From CAVVGZ01 sp963841845 (lineage in GTDB: Bacteria > Chloroflexota > Anaerolineae > Anaerolineales > Anaerolineaceae), in contig CAWJEG010000007.1 in assembly GCA_963841845.1 (NCBI GenBank), positions 124,001-188,000 of the forward strand: a stretch of DNA of 64,000 bases, given 5' to 3'. Both the position numbers and the translations under genes were made by a program. The notes under the pieces were generated by a model. It saw nothing but the letters and a program-made list of their open reading frames with translations. It ran no database searches and was not told where the DNA came from. This document shows, piece after piece, positions 29,611 to 39,077 of the stretch; position 1 is the stretch's first letter; every line of letters begins with the position of its first letter.

Positions 29611-30684
29611 ATGAAAAAACTGATCAATGACCCGGAAAATATCATCCTGGAGAGTTTACATGGACTGGAATTGGCTCACGCCAACCTGATAAAGGTTCAT
29701 TATGAACCCAACTTTATTTACCGGGCGGATGCTCCGGTGCAAAAAAAAGTTGCCCTGATATCAGGTGGAGGAAGCGGTCACGAACCCCTGCATGGCGGTT
29801 TCGTTGGCATGGGGATGCTCGATGCAGCCTGTCCCGGGGAAGTGTTTACATCCCCCACCCCGGACCCTATATTTGAAGCAGCCCAGACCGTAAACAGCGG
29901 TGAGGGTGTTCTATTTATTGTTAAAAATTACTCGGGAGATGTAATGAACTTTGAACTGGCGGCGGAACTGTCACGCTCCAGCGATATACGCGTACAATCC
30001 GTAATCATTGATGATGATGTGGCAGTAAGGGACAGCCTTTACACTCAGGGAAGGCGCGGGGTTGGAACCACAATCATAGCAGAAAAGATATGCGGTGCTG
30101 CAGCTGAACAGGGTTATGACCTTGAACAGCTGTTTTTATTAGGTCGGAAAGTTAATCTTTCCGGACGCAGTATGGGTATGGCATTAACTTCCTGCATTGT
30201 TCCTGCGGTAGGCCGTCCAACATTTAACTTGGGCGAGAATGAGATTGAAATCGGCATCGGTATCCACGGTGAACCGGGTCGGGAACGCCTGCCCTTAAAA
30301 ACTGCTGATGAAATCACCGAACTTATCGCCTTATCCATCATCGAGGACCCGGCTTACACCCGGTTGATCAGCCAATGGGATGCGAAAAAACAAGAGAGTA
30401 TCGAAATCGAGCTGACCAGCCCAACCTTCAAACCGGGGGACCAGGTGCTGGCCTTTGTAAACAGTATGGGAGGGACGCCGGATATCGAACTGGCCATCGT
30501 TTACCGTAAGCTGCACCAGGTCTGCGAGAAAAAAGGCCTTAAAATTGTGCGTAATTTAATGGGACGTTACATCACCTCGCTGGAAATGGCCGGATGTTCC
30601 ATCACCCTGGTAAAAATGGATGACGAAATGATCCGCCTGTGGGATGCACCCGTCCATACTCCCAGTTTACGCTGGGGAATATAG
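29611..30684 (+). CDS. dhaK: Dihydroxyacetone kinase subunit DhaK (canonical)
   Basis: 357 residues; binds dihydroxyacetone covalently through the His in GIGIHGEPG. The active-site elements are canonical: SGGGSGHEPLHGGFVGMGML and FIVKNYSGDVMNFELAAEL (Lys of the KNY motif present). Compared with the paralogue at 21532 it has an insertion near residues 250-265. Ribosome site GGGAGGA upstream; 34 bases after the acyl-CoA synthetase gene, so probably co-transcribed. dhaL and dhaM follow. Confidence 0.9.
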   Translation: MKKLINDPENIILESLHGLELAHANLIKVHYEPNFIYRADAPVQKKVALISGGGSGHEPLHGGFVGMGMLDAACPGEVFTSPTPDPIFEAAQTVNSGEGVLFIVKNYSGDVMNFELAAELSRSSDIRVQSVIIDDDVAVRDSLYTQGRRGVGTTIIAEKICGAAAEQGYDLEQLFLLGRKVNLSGRSMGMALTSCIVPAVGRPTFNLGENEIEIGIGIHGEPGRERLPLKTADEITELIALSIIEDPAYTRLISQWDAKKQESIEIELTSPTFKPGDQVLAFVNSMGGTPDIELAIVYRKLHQVCEKKGLKIVRNLMGRYITSLEMAGCSITLVKMDDEMIRLWDAPVHTPSLRWGI

Positions 30685-30711
30685 GTCCAACCTGTAAATC
30701 TTAAAACGAAA

Positions 30712-31348
30712 ATGATTACCAAAATTCACGTGATAGCCTGGCTGGAACTGTCTGCAGCAAAGATGCAGGAGAACAAGACCCTCCTTACAGAGTTGGATTC
30801 GGAAATCGGGGACGCCGATCATGGCATCAATATGGAACGCGGTTTCAAGAAAGTTGTCAGCCAGCTTCCATACTGTCGCCGGGAAAGACATCGGCACCAT
30901 CCTCAAGACAACCGCTATGGCATTGATCAGCTCAGTTGGCGGGGCATCCGGACCGCTGTACGGCACCTTTTTTCTGGATGCCTCCAAAGTCGCCCAGGGA
31001 AAGGAAGAGTTAAACGAGGAAGATCTTATCATCCTGTTTGTCAATGGCCTCAACGGAATCCGGCGGATAGGTAAGGCAAACCCCGGGGATAAAACACTGG
31101 TAGACACCTTTGAACCTGCCCTGGAAGCGCTGCAGCATGCTGTTACTGAAGGTAATTCGCTCCTTCAAGCATTGATAAAGATGAGTGCAGCAGCAAAAAT
31201 TGGGATGGAAAATACCATCCCCATGATAGCCCGAAAAGGCAGGGCAAGTTATATGGGGGAACGCTCAATCGGCCACCAGGATCCTGGAGCAACCTCAGCC
31301 TTCTTCCTCCTGGATGCCCTCCGCAAAGCGGTCCAGATCGAGGAATAA
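30712..31348 (+). CDS. dhaL: Dihydroxyacetone kinase ADP-binding subunit DhaL (frameshifted)
   Basis: Starts ATG 30712 (MITKIHVIAWLELSAAKMQ). The Mg-ADP Asp cluster is canonical: LTELDSEIGDADHGINMERG. A shift near 30870 moves from KKVVSQL into HTVAGKDIGTILKTTAMALISSVGGASGPLYG, the conserved GGASGPLYG helix start. The end GRASYMGERSIGHQDPGA is typical. About 212 residues after correction. Partner of the canonical DhaK just upstream. Confidence 0.87.
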
Positions 31349-31489
31349 GGTCTCATCCCAACCGTGTAATTTCCGGAAACGTCAATGGATGGTTTAATTC
31401 CATTGATTAATCCACAAAATTGTGTCATGACTAGTCGGGATTCTAAAAAAATCATCACCCATTTCGTTTTGAGATAAGCCAAACCAGTA

Positions 31490-33959
31490 ATGATCGGAAT
31501 TGTTCTCGTATCTCACAGTCACAACCTGGCAGAAGGTCTAAAAGACCTCATGCTGCAAATGTCCCGGGGTAAAGTGGTAGTATCTGCAGCTGGCGGTATG
31601 GAAGATGGAGAGCTTGGTACCAGTTTTGAAAAGGTGCTGACAGCCATCGAAAATGCATTTCAACCGGATGGCGTCCTGGTGTTGATTGACCTGGGCAGCG
31701 CCGAACTTACTACCCGTCTCGCAGTTGAAGCATTAACACCCGACCAACAGCGTAAGGTTCGCATCAGCCCTGCCCCACTGGTGGAGGGTGCATTGGCTGC
31801 AGTCGTCGCTGCTGCCAGTGGAGAGAGCCTCGAATCGGTAAACCGGGCCGCAGTATCAGCTCTTATCAGTCCAAAATTTACAGATGAAACGTTATCGGAG
31901 TCACCTGTTTCTATACCGGAAGAATTACCTGCGCAAGGAAACCAGCAGCTGGAAACATTGGTAACGATAACCAACCCGAATGGACTGCACGCCAGGCCGG
32001 CGGCATCATTTGTTCAAATGGTTAATACCTTCGCCTCCAGGGTCATTGTTAAAAAAATCGGTGGAAAATCCTCCCCCGGGAACAGCGTTTTCGGCCTGGT
32101 TGCCCTGGGGACGCGACTTGGCGACCGGATATCCATCCAGGCAACCGGACAGGATGCAGAACAAACCATAAAGGCTCTAAGCAAAATGGTTGAGGATGGT
32201 TTTCATGAGAAAGACCTGTCTCCGGCGGATACCTCACGAGAAGACTGCTTTATCCGCCTGGTCTGCTACAGCACTTTCGGAAGCAATTCCAGGCTATTCC
32301 CGGGGCACAACAATTCTCACGGGTACCGGAATATCACCCGGGTTTGCTTCAGGCCAGGCGAACATTTTGAGCGAAAAAAACCTGGATGTTGAAATCCGTG
32401 CAATTAAAGATACTGGCGAAGAATTTTCCCGGTTTTCCACGGCGGTCAAAGAAGCCAGGCTCCAGATCATCGAGATTCAAAAAGAGCTAAAGAAAACACA
32501 GCCGGAAAACGTTTCCGATATCCTGAACGCCCATATTCTCTTTTTGGAAGATGAGAGTTTTTTGGATTCCGTCAGAGAGATCATTGAACAGGAAATGATT
32601 AACTGCGAAGCCGCATTTATGCGTGTAATCCATTCCCTTATCAACTCTCTTCAGGAAAGCGACCAGCTGGTAACCCGGCAGCGGGTAATGGATGTTATGG
32701 ACATAGCCCGGCGCGTCCTTTCCTTGCTCGGCGGCAGAAAGCCGGACCTGGCTGAATTCCCGGAGAAGCCCGCCATAATCATCCTGGATGACCTGATCCC
32801 GTCCGAGCTGGCAGAAATGGATCGTAAAAATATACTGGGAATCTGTGTCAGGGGTGGTGGGAGCACTGCCCACGGTTCTATCCTTGCCCGCAGCATGGAC
32901 ATTCCAGCGATTATCGGTCTCGGGGAGCAAATATCTGGAATTGAGCAGGATGCTTACCTGGTGATGGATGGCAGCCAGGGAACCCTGCTGGTTAATCCCG
33001 ACGAACTAACCAGGGTTGAGTTTCAAGCGCGCTTAGAGGATTACGAAGAAGAAAAGCGGATTGCCCGCATGAATGCCTGCCAACCGGCTATAACCCTTGA
33101 TGGCCATCCCATCCAAATTGAAGCCAATATCGCAGACCTGGCAACGGCATTAATGGCTGTCCAGAATGGGGCGGAGGGAATCGGCGTCCTGCGCACAGAA
33201 TTTATGTATATGGACCGGCAGGATTTTCCTTCAGAAGAGGAGCAGTACCTGGGCTACACCGCCATTTTGGAAAAGACAGGGCAAATTCCCGTAATTTTCC
33301 GTACCCTTGATATCGGTGGGGATAAACCAACCCCCTATTTCAACCCGGGAAAGGAATTGAACCCATCCCTCGGCCTTCGTTCTCTCCGCTACTGTTTACG
33401 AGAAAATCCGCAGGTATTGAAAACCCAGATCAGAGCAATCCTGCGGGCAGGGTTCGGAAAGAATATAAAAATCATGTTTCCCATGATCACGACCCTGCAT
33501 GAGCTTCTTGAAGCAAAACGGATATTCCGCGATTGTCTCCAATATTTAGGCAAAAATTTAATCCCCCATAACCAAAATGTGCCGGTCGGAATCATGATCG
33601 AAACACCGGCAGCTGCACTCTCAGCGAGTCAACTCATTCAGGAAGCCGATTTTTTCAGCATTGGCTCCAACGATCTGATCCAGTATACGATGGCCAGTGA
33701 TCGAACCAATCCCAAAGTTGCCTATCTTTACCAGCCTCTCCATCCTGCCGTGTTGCAGCTCATTTATACTGCCGTTTCTGCAGCCCAAAAAGCAAATAAA
33801 CCGGTTGCCTTATGCGGTGATATGGCGGCAGACCCACAAGCGTTGCCAATCTTGCTGAGCCTGGGTATCCGGGAACTCAGTATGGCGCCCAACCTGATAC
33901 CTGAAACAAAGCAGCTCATCCGCAAGATAGACTGCGGCAAGGTGCAGGATTCTCTATAA
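31490..33959 (+). CDS. dhaM: DhaM phosphoryl donor: EIIA(Dha)-HPr-Enzyme I fusion, full length (frameshifted)
   Basis: Phosphorelay from PEP to DhaL-bound ADP. Domains in order: EIIA of the mannose type with His9 (VLVSHSHNLAEG), about 1-130; HPr with the active His near residue 167 (NPNGLHARPAASF); then, after a frameshift between 32220 and 32320, Enzyme I starting ILTGTGISPGFASGQA, with the phospho-His near residue 460 (GGGSTAHGSILARS), the PEP-binding motifs EGIGVLRTEFMYMDR, and the Cys in VALCGDMAAD (about 775). About 822 residues, so the EI part is complete, unlike E. coli DhaM, which ends in a truncated EI. The protein should therefore be self-sufficient and need no separate PtsI/PtsH. 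No ribosome site precedes ATG 31490. Confidence 0.88.
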
Positions 33960-33983
33960 CCTGTTGGTGAAAATTTAGAAATA

Positions 33984-34017
33984 AAAGAGGGCGTCCGATC
34001 CAAGGAACGCCCTCTTT
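33984..34017. terminator. Bidirectional terminator between dhaM and the hydroxylase operon
   Basis: Eleven-base stem AAAGAGGGCGT/ACGCCCTCTTT with a 12-base loop, flanked by A-rich and T-rich sequence on both sides. It lies between convergent genes (dhaM ends at 33959, the minus-strand gene ends at 34037) and serves both directions. Confidence 0.8.
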
Positions 34018-34036
34018 ATTCATTATTTTATTAACT

Positions 34037-35501
34037 TTATTGGGAATTCTCGCCGGTAAGGGCCAGTACTGCCCGTGTAATGGAGATATAACCGGTGCAC
34101 CTGCAGCGGTTGCCCTTAAGCGCATCCCGGACTTCTTCTTCATTCGGGTGGGGATTATCCTTGATCAAGCCTTTCAAAGCCATGATGATCCCGGGTGTGC
34201 AGTAACCGCATTGAAATGCTGCGTGATCGATAAATGCCTGCTGGATTGGGTCCAGTTCACCGTTCAATCCTTGCAATCCTTCTATGGATGTCACTTCCTT
34301 GCCAACTGCATCGATTGCCAGGGTCAGGCACGAGAATTTCGGTACACCGTCAATCAATACAGTGCAAGCCCCGCATTCCCCAATCCCGCAGCCATATTTG
34401 GTACCTGTCAACGAGAGGTGATCTCTGAGGACATTCATCAGCAGTTCATTTGGATACACCTGGACACAATAGGATTTCCCATTGACATGCAGGGTTATTG
34501 GATGTTTTTTGCCCTGTTCATAGTTTTGGCTTTCCAAAGCAGCGGTAAGTTTCTGGACCGGGATTGAAACAAATCCATCCGGTTCTGATGCAACTTCTTC
34601 TCCAGCAGTTTGCCATGCCCTTTCGAGTAAATCTCTCAGCATGACGTCAATAACCTGGCGGCGGTACCAGCCGCTTGATCGTGCATCACTGATCGGGGAT
34701 ATCACTTCTCCTGCCAGCTTGCCGGCTTCGATAACCAATTCATGCGAATAAGTTTGTCCTTCCAGCACTTCCTCCACTTGATACAACCGCCGGGGAGTCG
34801 GAGCCACAGAACCAACCGCAACCCTGCATTCCACAATGGTATTCCCATTTCGAACCAGTGATATACCCAGGCTGGCCTTGGCCAGGTCAGCAGCAATCCT
34901 GGCGACTTTCACATAATCGCTCACCATTTTTTCAGCCAGCCTTGGCAGTGTGATGGAAACCAGGATTTCGCCGCGCTTTAATGCGGTTAAGCCAGGGCTG
35001 AGAAAGAACTCCTCAAGCGGCAGACTGCGTGAACCCTCTGGTCCCTGAATATTCTGCAACTGCTCCGAGGACCAGCAGGGCTGGTACGCTGTCCGCCGCT
35101 GGGGATCCATTACAGATATTGCCGCCAACTGTGCCCATCGTTTCAACCTGCAAGGCGCTGAAAGTGTGGCAGGCTTTCGAAAGAGCTTCATAATGCTTCT
35201 TTATATAAGGGTGATCGCGCAGGGCAAGGATCGTTGTCAACGCCCCAATGCTGACATCCCCATTTTTATTGATCTGAATTTGGTCTAATTCGGGAATTTT
35301 ATGGAGGCTGATAATCACATCCGGGCTGATGCGTTCCACCTTCATCATTACAAAAAGATCTGTCCCGCCTGCCAGAACCCTGGCTCGATCGCCAAATTTG
35401 TCAACCAGTTTTACCGCTTCTTCGACAGAAACCGGTTCGTAAAAGTCAAAATCCTGGACAAGGATATGGCTGTTTGTCATTTGATTGGGTTGGCTTTTCA
35501 T
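34037..35501 (-). CDS. Xanthine-dehydrogenase-type FAD subunit fused to the 2Fe-2S subunit (frameshifted)
   Basis: Electron-transfer chain of a molybdenum hydroxylase in one polypeptide. N-terminal FAD domain: DFYEPVSVEEAV, AGGTDLFVMM, METMGTVGGNICNGSPAADS; a shift near 35060 leads into PRLAEKMV, RIAADLAKASLG and a C-terminal FAD-lid. From about residue 320 a 2Fe-2S domain follows: YGCGIGECGACTVLIDG--SC (plant-type cluster) and QCGYCTPG--NRCRCTGY (second cluster). The FAD-then-FeS order is opposite to that of eukaryotic xanthine dehydrogenase. Its ATG overlaps the stop of the molybdenum subunit gene by four bases. The substrate is a purine or another N-heterocycle or aldehyde; not determinable. 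Confidence 0.86.
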
Positions 35502-37879
35502 ATCGACTGCTCCTTCATCGTAATAGCTGCCCCGGAGGTTGCAATTTCTCCCTTAAGTGCCGCCAGAATTTTCTCCGGAGTAATTGGCAGTTCCCTGAAA
35601 CGGAGACCGGTAGCATTGTAAATTGCGTTGGCAAAGGCTGAAGCGATCGGATTCATGGCAGCCTCACCCAGACCTTTAGCCCCCATAGGACCAGTTGGCT
35701 CGTATGTATCTGTAAAGAATGTCTGAATTTCAGATATTCTGGGTGCCTCTACAATGCTGGGAGTTTTTGCATCCACCCAGTATCCCTTTGATTGTAGCTG
35801 GCCTTGTTCATCCCAGGTATTATCTTCATACATGGCATAGCCCATTCCCCGGTTTAGCCCGCCCTCCATCTGGCCGACAGCCATATCAGGATTGATCACC
35901 GTTCCGCAGTCGGAACCGATTACTGTCCTCTTCGTGGTAACAATACCCGTCCAGGTGTCCACTTCGATTTCAACAAAGGCACTCAGGTATGCCGGAGGGC
36001 AGTTCACCGGTCTGTAGCTGTCAACAGCAGCAATCGTTTTCCAACTCTCTGCCCAGCATTTTGTAGCCAACTCCTTGAGGGTCATTACTTTTTCAGGGAT
36101 GGCGGCACAGAAAATGACGCACTGTCCCTGTTTTTCATCCAGTTTAAGTTCCAATCCTTCCGGTCTGACATTCAAATAATGGGATGCAGTCTCCAGTATC
36201 TCTTTTCGGACCTGCCTGGCTACCTTGACTGCTGCTCCACCCCCGGCATAGATGCCGCGGGTGGCATGGGTGCAAACATCATAGACTGTAGAGAGTGTCT
36301 CTCCGGGCGCCAGGTTGACCTTATCCAATGGTACGCATAATTCTTCGGCAACCAGTTTCGCCATGGCATCCAGGCTGCCTCCGCCGTGGTCCATCAAGGC
36401 ACTGATCACATCAACCGAACCATCCTGGTTCACTTTTACAAAAGCGCCGGAAAAATCGATGACATCCCCCGGCTGCGGAGCGCCAGCACTGGAAGTGTGG
36501 AATCCGCGTCCAAGTCCTATTCCCCGGCGGTAGCGTCCTGTTTGTGTTTTATAATTCGGCCGGTCTTTCCAGCCAATCATTTCCGAGCCTCTTTGCAGCA
36601 TTTCCGGGACGCCGTCGCTGTGCACAATCGATCTCACCAGGGGTCCCTGTCCCCAAAAGGTATCCCCCAGCCCGACATAATTTTTCAAACGCAGTTCTAC
36701 CGGATCGATTCCTAATTTTTCAGCAAGTTCATCAATCAATGTCTCGGCTACAAAATTGATCTGGGGGTTCCCGTAGCCCTGCATGGCACAGGAGATAGCT
36801 TTATTGGTATAAACAGCTTTGCCCTGGTAGCGGATATTGGGAAATTTATACATGGAAACCAGCCAGCCTATGCAAACGCCAAGGTAGGAATAGCCCTGGG
36901 TGATATGCGCCCCGATGTCAGCAATCACATCCATCTTGACCCCGGTTAATGTGCCATCTTTTTTGGCGGATATTTTTATATCCAATTGGATGGGGTACTT
37001 GGTGTGATCGTGCATATCCTCTTCGCGTGGTAAGGTCAATTTTACCGGTCGCCGTGCCTTTAGTGCCAGGGCAGTACAGATCGGTACGACCGTATTCATC
37101 TGGATGCTGGAACCAAAAGTGCCGCCAATGGCGACTTTCTTCACATTAACTTTGCTGAGCGGAATGTCAAAAATCTGTCCGAGCACGATTCGGGTATTAT
37201 GAATGGATTGGCATGTTGGCCAGACGGTGATGCCCCCATCCGGCTCCGGCTGGACAACAACAGACTTGGGTTCCATCTGGGCATGGTAGATTTTATTGGT
37301 ATGGTAACTGCTTTCCAGGATGACATCGGCTTCAGCGAAAGCTTTATCAACATCCCCTTCTTCTACGCTGCGGGTGCAGGCAATATTATTCTCGATCTTT
37401 ATTTCCGTTTCACCATACATCACCGTATCATAAAGCTGGGGAGCCCCTGCCTTCATCGCATCAACAGGATCGATTACCACCGGAAGCACTTCGTATACAA
37501 CTTTAACCGCCCGGGCAGCTTTCTCAGCCAGTTCTTCCGTCTCGGCTGCCACCGCAGCAACTGCCTCCCCCATCTTGCGAACCTTATCCGCCAGAACATA
37601 ACGGTCTTTGTGAAGCGCCCAGGGAACCGTGATAATTCTCTCGTTGAATCGTACCTTGGGGATATCTGCAAAGGTGATAACCACTGCTCCCATTGCTTCT
37701 GCTGCGCTGGTATCCACGCTGACCACCCGGGCATGAGCATAGGGGCTGGCAACCGTGCGTCCATGCAGCATGCGCGGCAGCTGGATATCGATAGAATATT
37801 TTTCCTGTCCGGTTACTTTGGCTATGCCGTCTTTGCGGGGTGTGACCTTCCCAATGATCTTGTGCTTTTGTTTCTCCAT
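35498..37879 (-). CDS. Xanthine-dehydrogenase-type molybdopterin-binding subunit
   Basis: 793 residues, intact; ATG 37879 with GGAGG eight bases upstream. Two aldehyde-oxidase/XDH domains: the a/b hammerhead (RKDGIAKVTGQEKYSIDIQLPRMLHGRTV) and the MoCo-binding domain (GGTFGSSIQMN, AMQGYGNPQINF, DHGGGSLDAM, ATRGIYAGGGAA). The catalytic Glu is present in MGAKGLGEAAMNP. Substrate pocket residues of true xanthine dehydrogenases (an Arg and Glu pair) are not obvious, so it may hydroxylate another compound. It is the first gene of a two-gene operon, and the IclR gene lies 37 bases upstream on the same strand. Confidence 0.9.
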   Translation of the reverse strand: MEKQKHKIIGKVTPRKDGIAKVTGQEKYSIDIQLPRMLHGRTVASPYAHARVVSVDTSAAEAMGAVVITFADIPKVRFNERIITVPWALHKDRYVLADKVRKMGEAVAAVAAETEELAEKAARAVKVVYEVLPVVIDPVDAMKAGAPQLYDTVMYGETEIKIENNIACTRSVEEGDVDKAFAEADVILESSYHTNKIYHAQMEPKSVVVQPEPDGGITVWPTCQSIHNTRIVLGQIFDIPLSKVNVKKVAIGGTFGSSIQMNTVVPICTALALKARRPVKLTLPREEDMHDHTKYPIQLDIKISAKKDGTLTGVKMDVIADIGAHITQGYSYLGVCIGWLVSMYKFPNIRYQGKAVYTNKAISCAMQGYGNPQINFVAETLIDELAEKLGIDPVELRLKNYVGLGDTFWGQGPLVRSIVHSDGVPEMLQRGSEMIGWKDRPNYKTQTGRYRRGIGLGRGFHTSSAGAPQPGDVIDFSGAFVKVNQDGSVDVISALMDHGGGSLDAMAKLVAEELCVPLDKVNLAPGETLSTVYDVCTHATRGIYAGGGAAVKVARQVRKEILETASHYLNVRPEGLELKLDEKQGQCVIFCAAIPEKVMTLKELATKCWAESWKTIAAVDSYRPVNCPPAYLSAFVEIEVDTWTGIVTTKRTVIGSDCGTVINPDMAVGQMEGGLNRGMGYAMYEDNTWDEQGQLQSKGYWVDAKTPSIVEAPRISEIQTFFTDTYEPTGPMGAKGLGEAAMNPIASAFANAIYNATGLRFRELPITPEKILAALKGEIATSGAAITMKEQSI

Positions 37880-37915
37880 AAGGAATCCTCCTATATTAAT
37901 AAAGACATAAATTTA

Positions 37916-38713
37916 TTATTGTTTCAGAAAATCGGGATCAGCACCCAGACATCTGGATAGTTCCTGACCCGCCTCAAGTACCGGTTGAACAACCAGGAAT
38001 ACTTTTTCTTTTGATATCCTGCTGATTGGCGCCACAACCCCGATACCTGCAATGAGCGCCGATTTATGGTCAAACACCGGGGCTGCCACACCCATGGCGC
38101 CCTCATCCGTTTCCTCAAAAGAGGTGGCATATCCGCGTTCCCGGATCTCCAGTAGTTCGCTGCGCATGGTTTCTTTATTCGTAATGGTATTTGGCATTTT
38201 GGGTATCAGCTCAATTTCATCCAGAAGCTTGAATAATTTATCGTGTGGGAGAAATGCCCATAAGACTTTGGATGAAGCGCCGGCATGCAAATCCAACCTC
38301 TGTCCTACCTTGGATGCCAGGCGCACATTATGCCGGCTTTCAATCATCTCTAACCAGATAGCGCTGTTTCCATCCGGTACCGATAAAACCGCTGTCTCCC
38401 CGGTTTTGTTTGCCAGGTGCTGCATAATCGGTAGTGCTGTGCGGCGCAGGTCTAACGAAGCCAGGGCAATATTCCCCCAGCGGATCAGCTGATAACCTAA
38501 TTGGTAATACTTCCCGCCGTTTGAATGAAGCAGCAAACCCTGGGATTCCATCGATTTCAGAAAACGGTGGGTTGTACTCATCGGTAAACCGATCTGATTG
38601 GCAATATCAGTCAGGGAAAGAACTGGATTTGCTTCGGAGAAACAATTAATGATGGTGCAAAATCGATTCAGGGTGCGATTTGGGGACAAATCACCAGGCA
38701 ACGGTAACCTCAT
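37916..38713 (-). CDS. IclR-family transcriptional regulator
   Basis: About 265 residues. N-terminal winged helix (NRFCTIINCFSEANPVLSLTDIANQIGLPMSTTHRFLKSMESQGLL) and C-terminal IclR effector domain (LDLHAGASSKVLWAFLP, RERGYATSFEETDEGAMGVAAPVFDH). I use ATG 38713; the TTG directly before it is also possible and neither has a ribosome site. It lies directly upstream of the hydroxylase genes and is likely their regulator. A good promoter and GGAA/TTCC dyads precede it, pointing to autoregulation. Confidence 0.9.
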   Translation of the reverse strand: MRLPLPGDLSPNRTLNRFCTIINCFSEANPVLSLTDIANQIGLPMSTTHRFLKSMESQGLLLHSNGGKYYQLGYQLIRWGNIALASLDLRRTALPIMQHLANKTGETAVLSVPDGNSAIWLEMIESRHNVRLASKVGQRLDLHAGASSKVLWAFLPHDKLFKLLDEIELIPKMPNTITNKETMRSELLEIRERGYATSFEETDEGAMGVAAPVFDHKSALIAGIGVVAPISRISKEKVFLVVQPVLEAGQELSRCLGADPDFLKQ

Positions 38714-38740
38714 CAAACGAATTGATTTATTCCACTCTTT

Positions 38741-38753
38741 GGAATTTTATTCC
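38741..38753. promoter_or_regulatory. IclR-type operator
   Basis: Dyad GGAAT-TTT-ATTCC, close in form to the E. coli IclR site TGGAAATNATTTCCA. It lies just downstream of the transcription start expected from the promoter at 38764-38792. A TTCC at 38730-38733 pairs with the same GGAA to make a wider repeat, and a second short dyad GGAATTTCC sits at 38795-38803 immediately upstream of the -35. Confidence 0.5.
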
Positions 38754-38763
38754 GCCTATTGAT

Positions 38764-38792
38764 AGTATAACAAAATCATTCACCTTAGTCAA
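38764..38792 (-). promoter_or_regulatory. Promoter of the iclR gene
   Basis: On the minus strand TTGACT (38787-38792), a 17-base spacer and TATACT (38764-38769), a near-consensus sigma-70 promoter about 50 bases before ATG 38713. Confidence 0.65.
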
Positions 38793-39077
38793 TAGGAATT
38801 TCCGAAAAATTTGCCACTATTAATACAAAATTCCAATGGTACGTTTATTATTATGGATCCATTTATCCCCGTAAGATAATCTCTTTCCAAACCGATCCGA
38901 AAAGGTTGGTAACCCATATTTTTCGGAATTACCAATTAGACGAACATTTGTGACACCAGGAATTTCAACTTAATGGATTGGATGTATCAAATTCAATGTA
39001 AATAATATTTTGGGTTGTGGGTTACAATACTCGGGAGAAGGGAATACCCAACAATCAAAAATCATGGAGATTACCGA

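Larger units (their letters stand above)
38717..39077. other. Intergenic region between iclR and the M20 homologue
   Basis: About 360 AT-rich bases. The left half carries the iclR promoter and operators listed separately. The right half contains a further TTTCGGAATTACC element near 38927 that resembles the operator half-sites, and a GGAG ribosome site nine bases before ATG 39078. I see no gene or RNA here. Confidence 0.6.

Noticed and set aside
37199..37960. Long plus-strand reading frame (253 codons) opposite the hydroxylase gene
   Set aside because: It is the antisense of the intact, motif-rich molybdenum subunit gene; no ribosome site and no recognisable domain.
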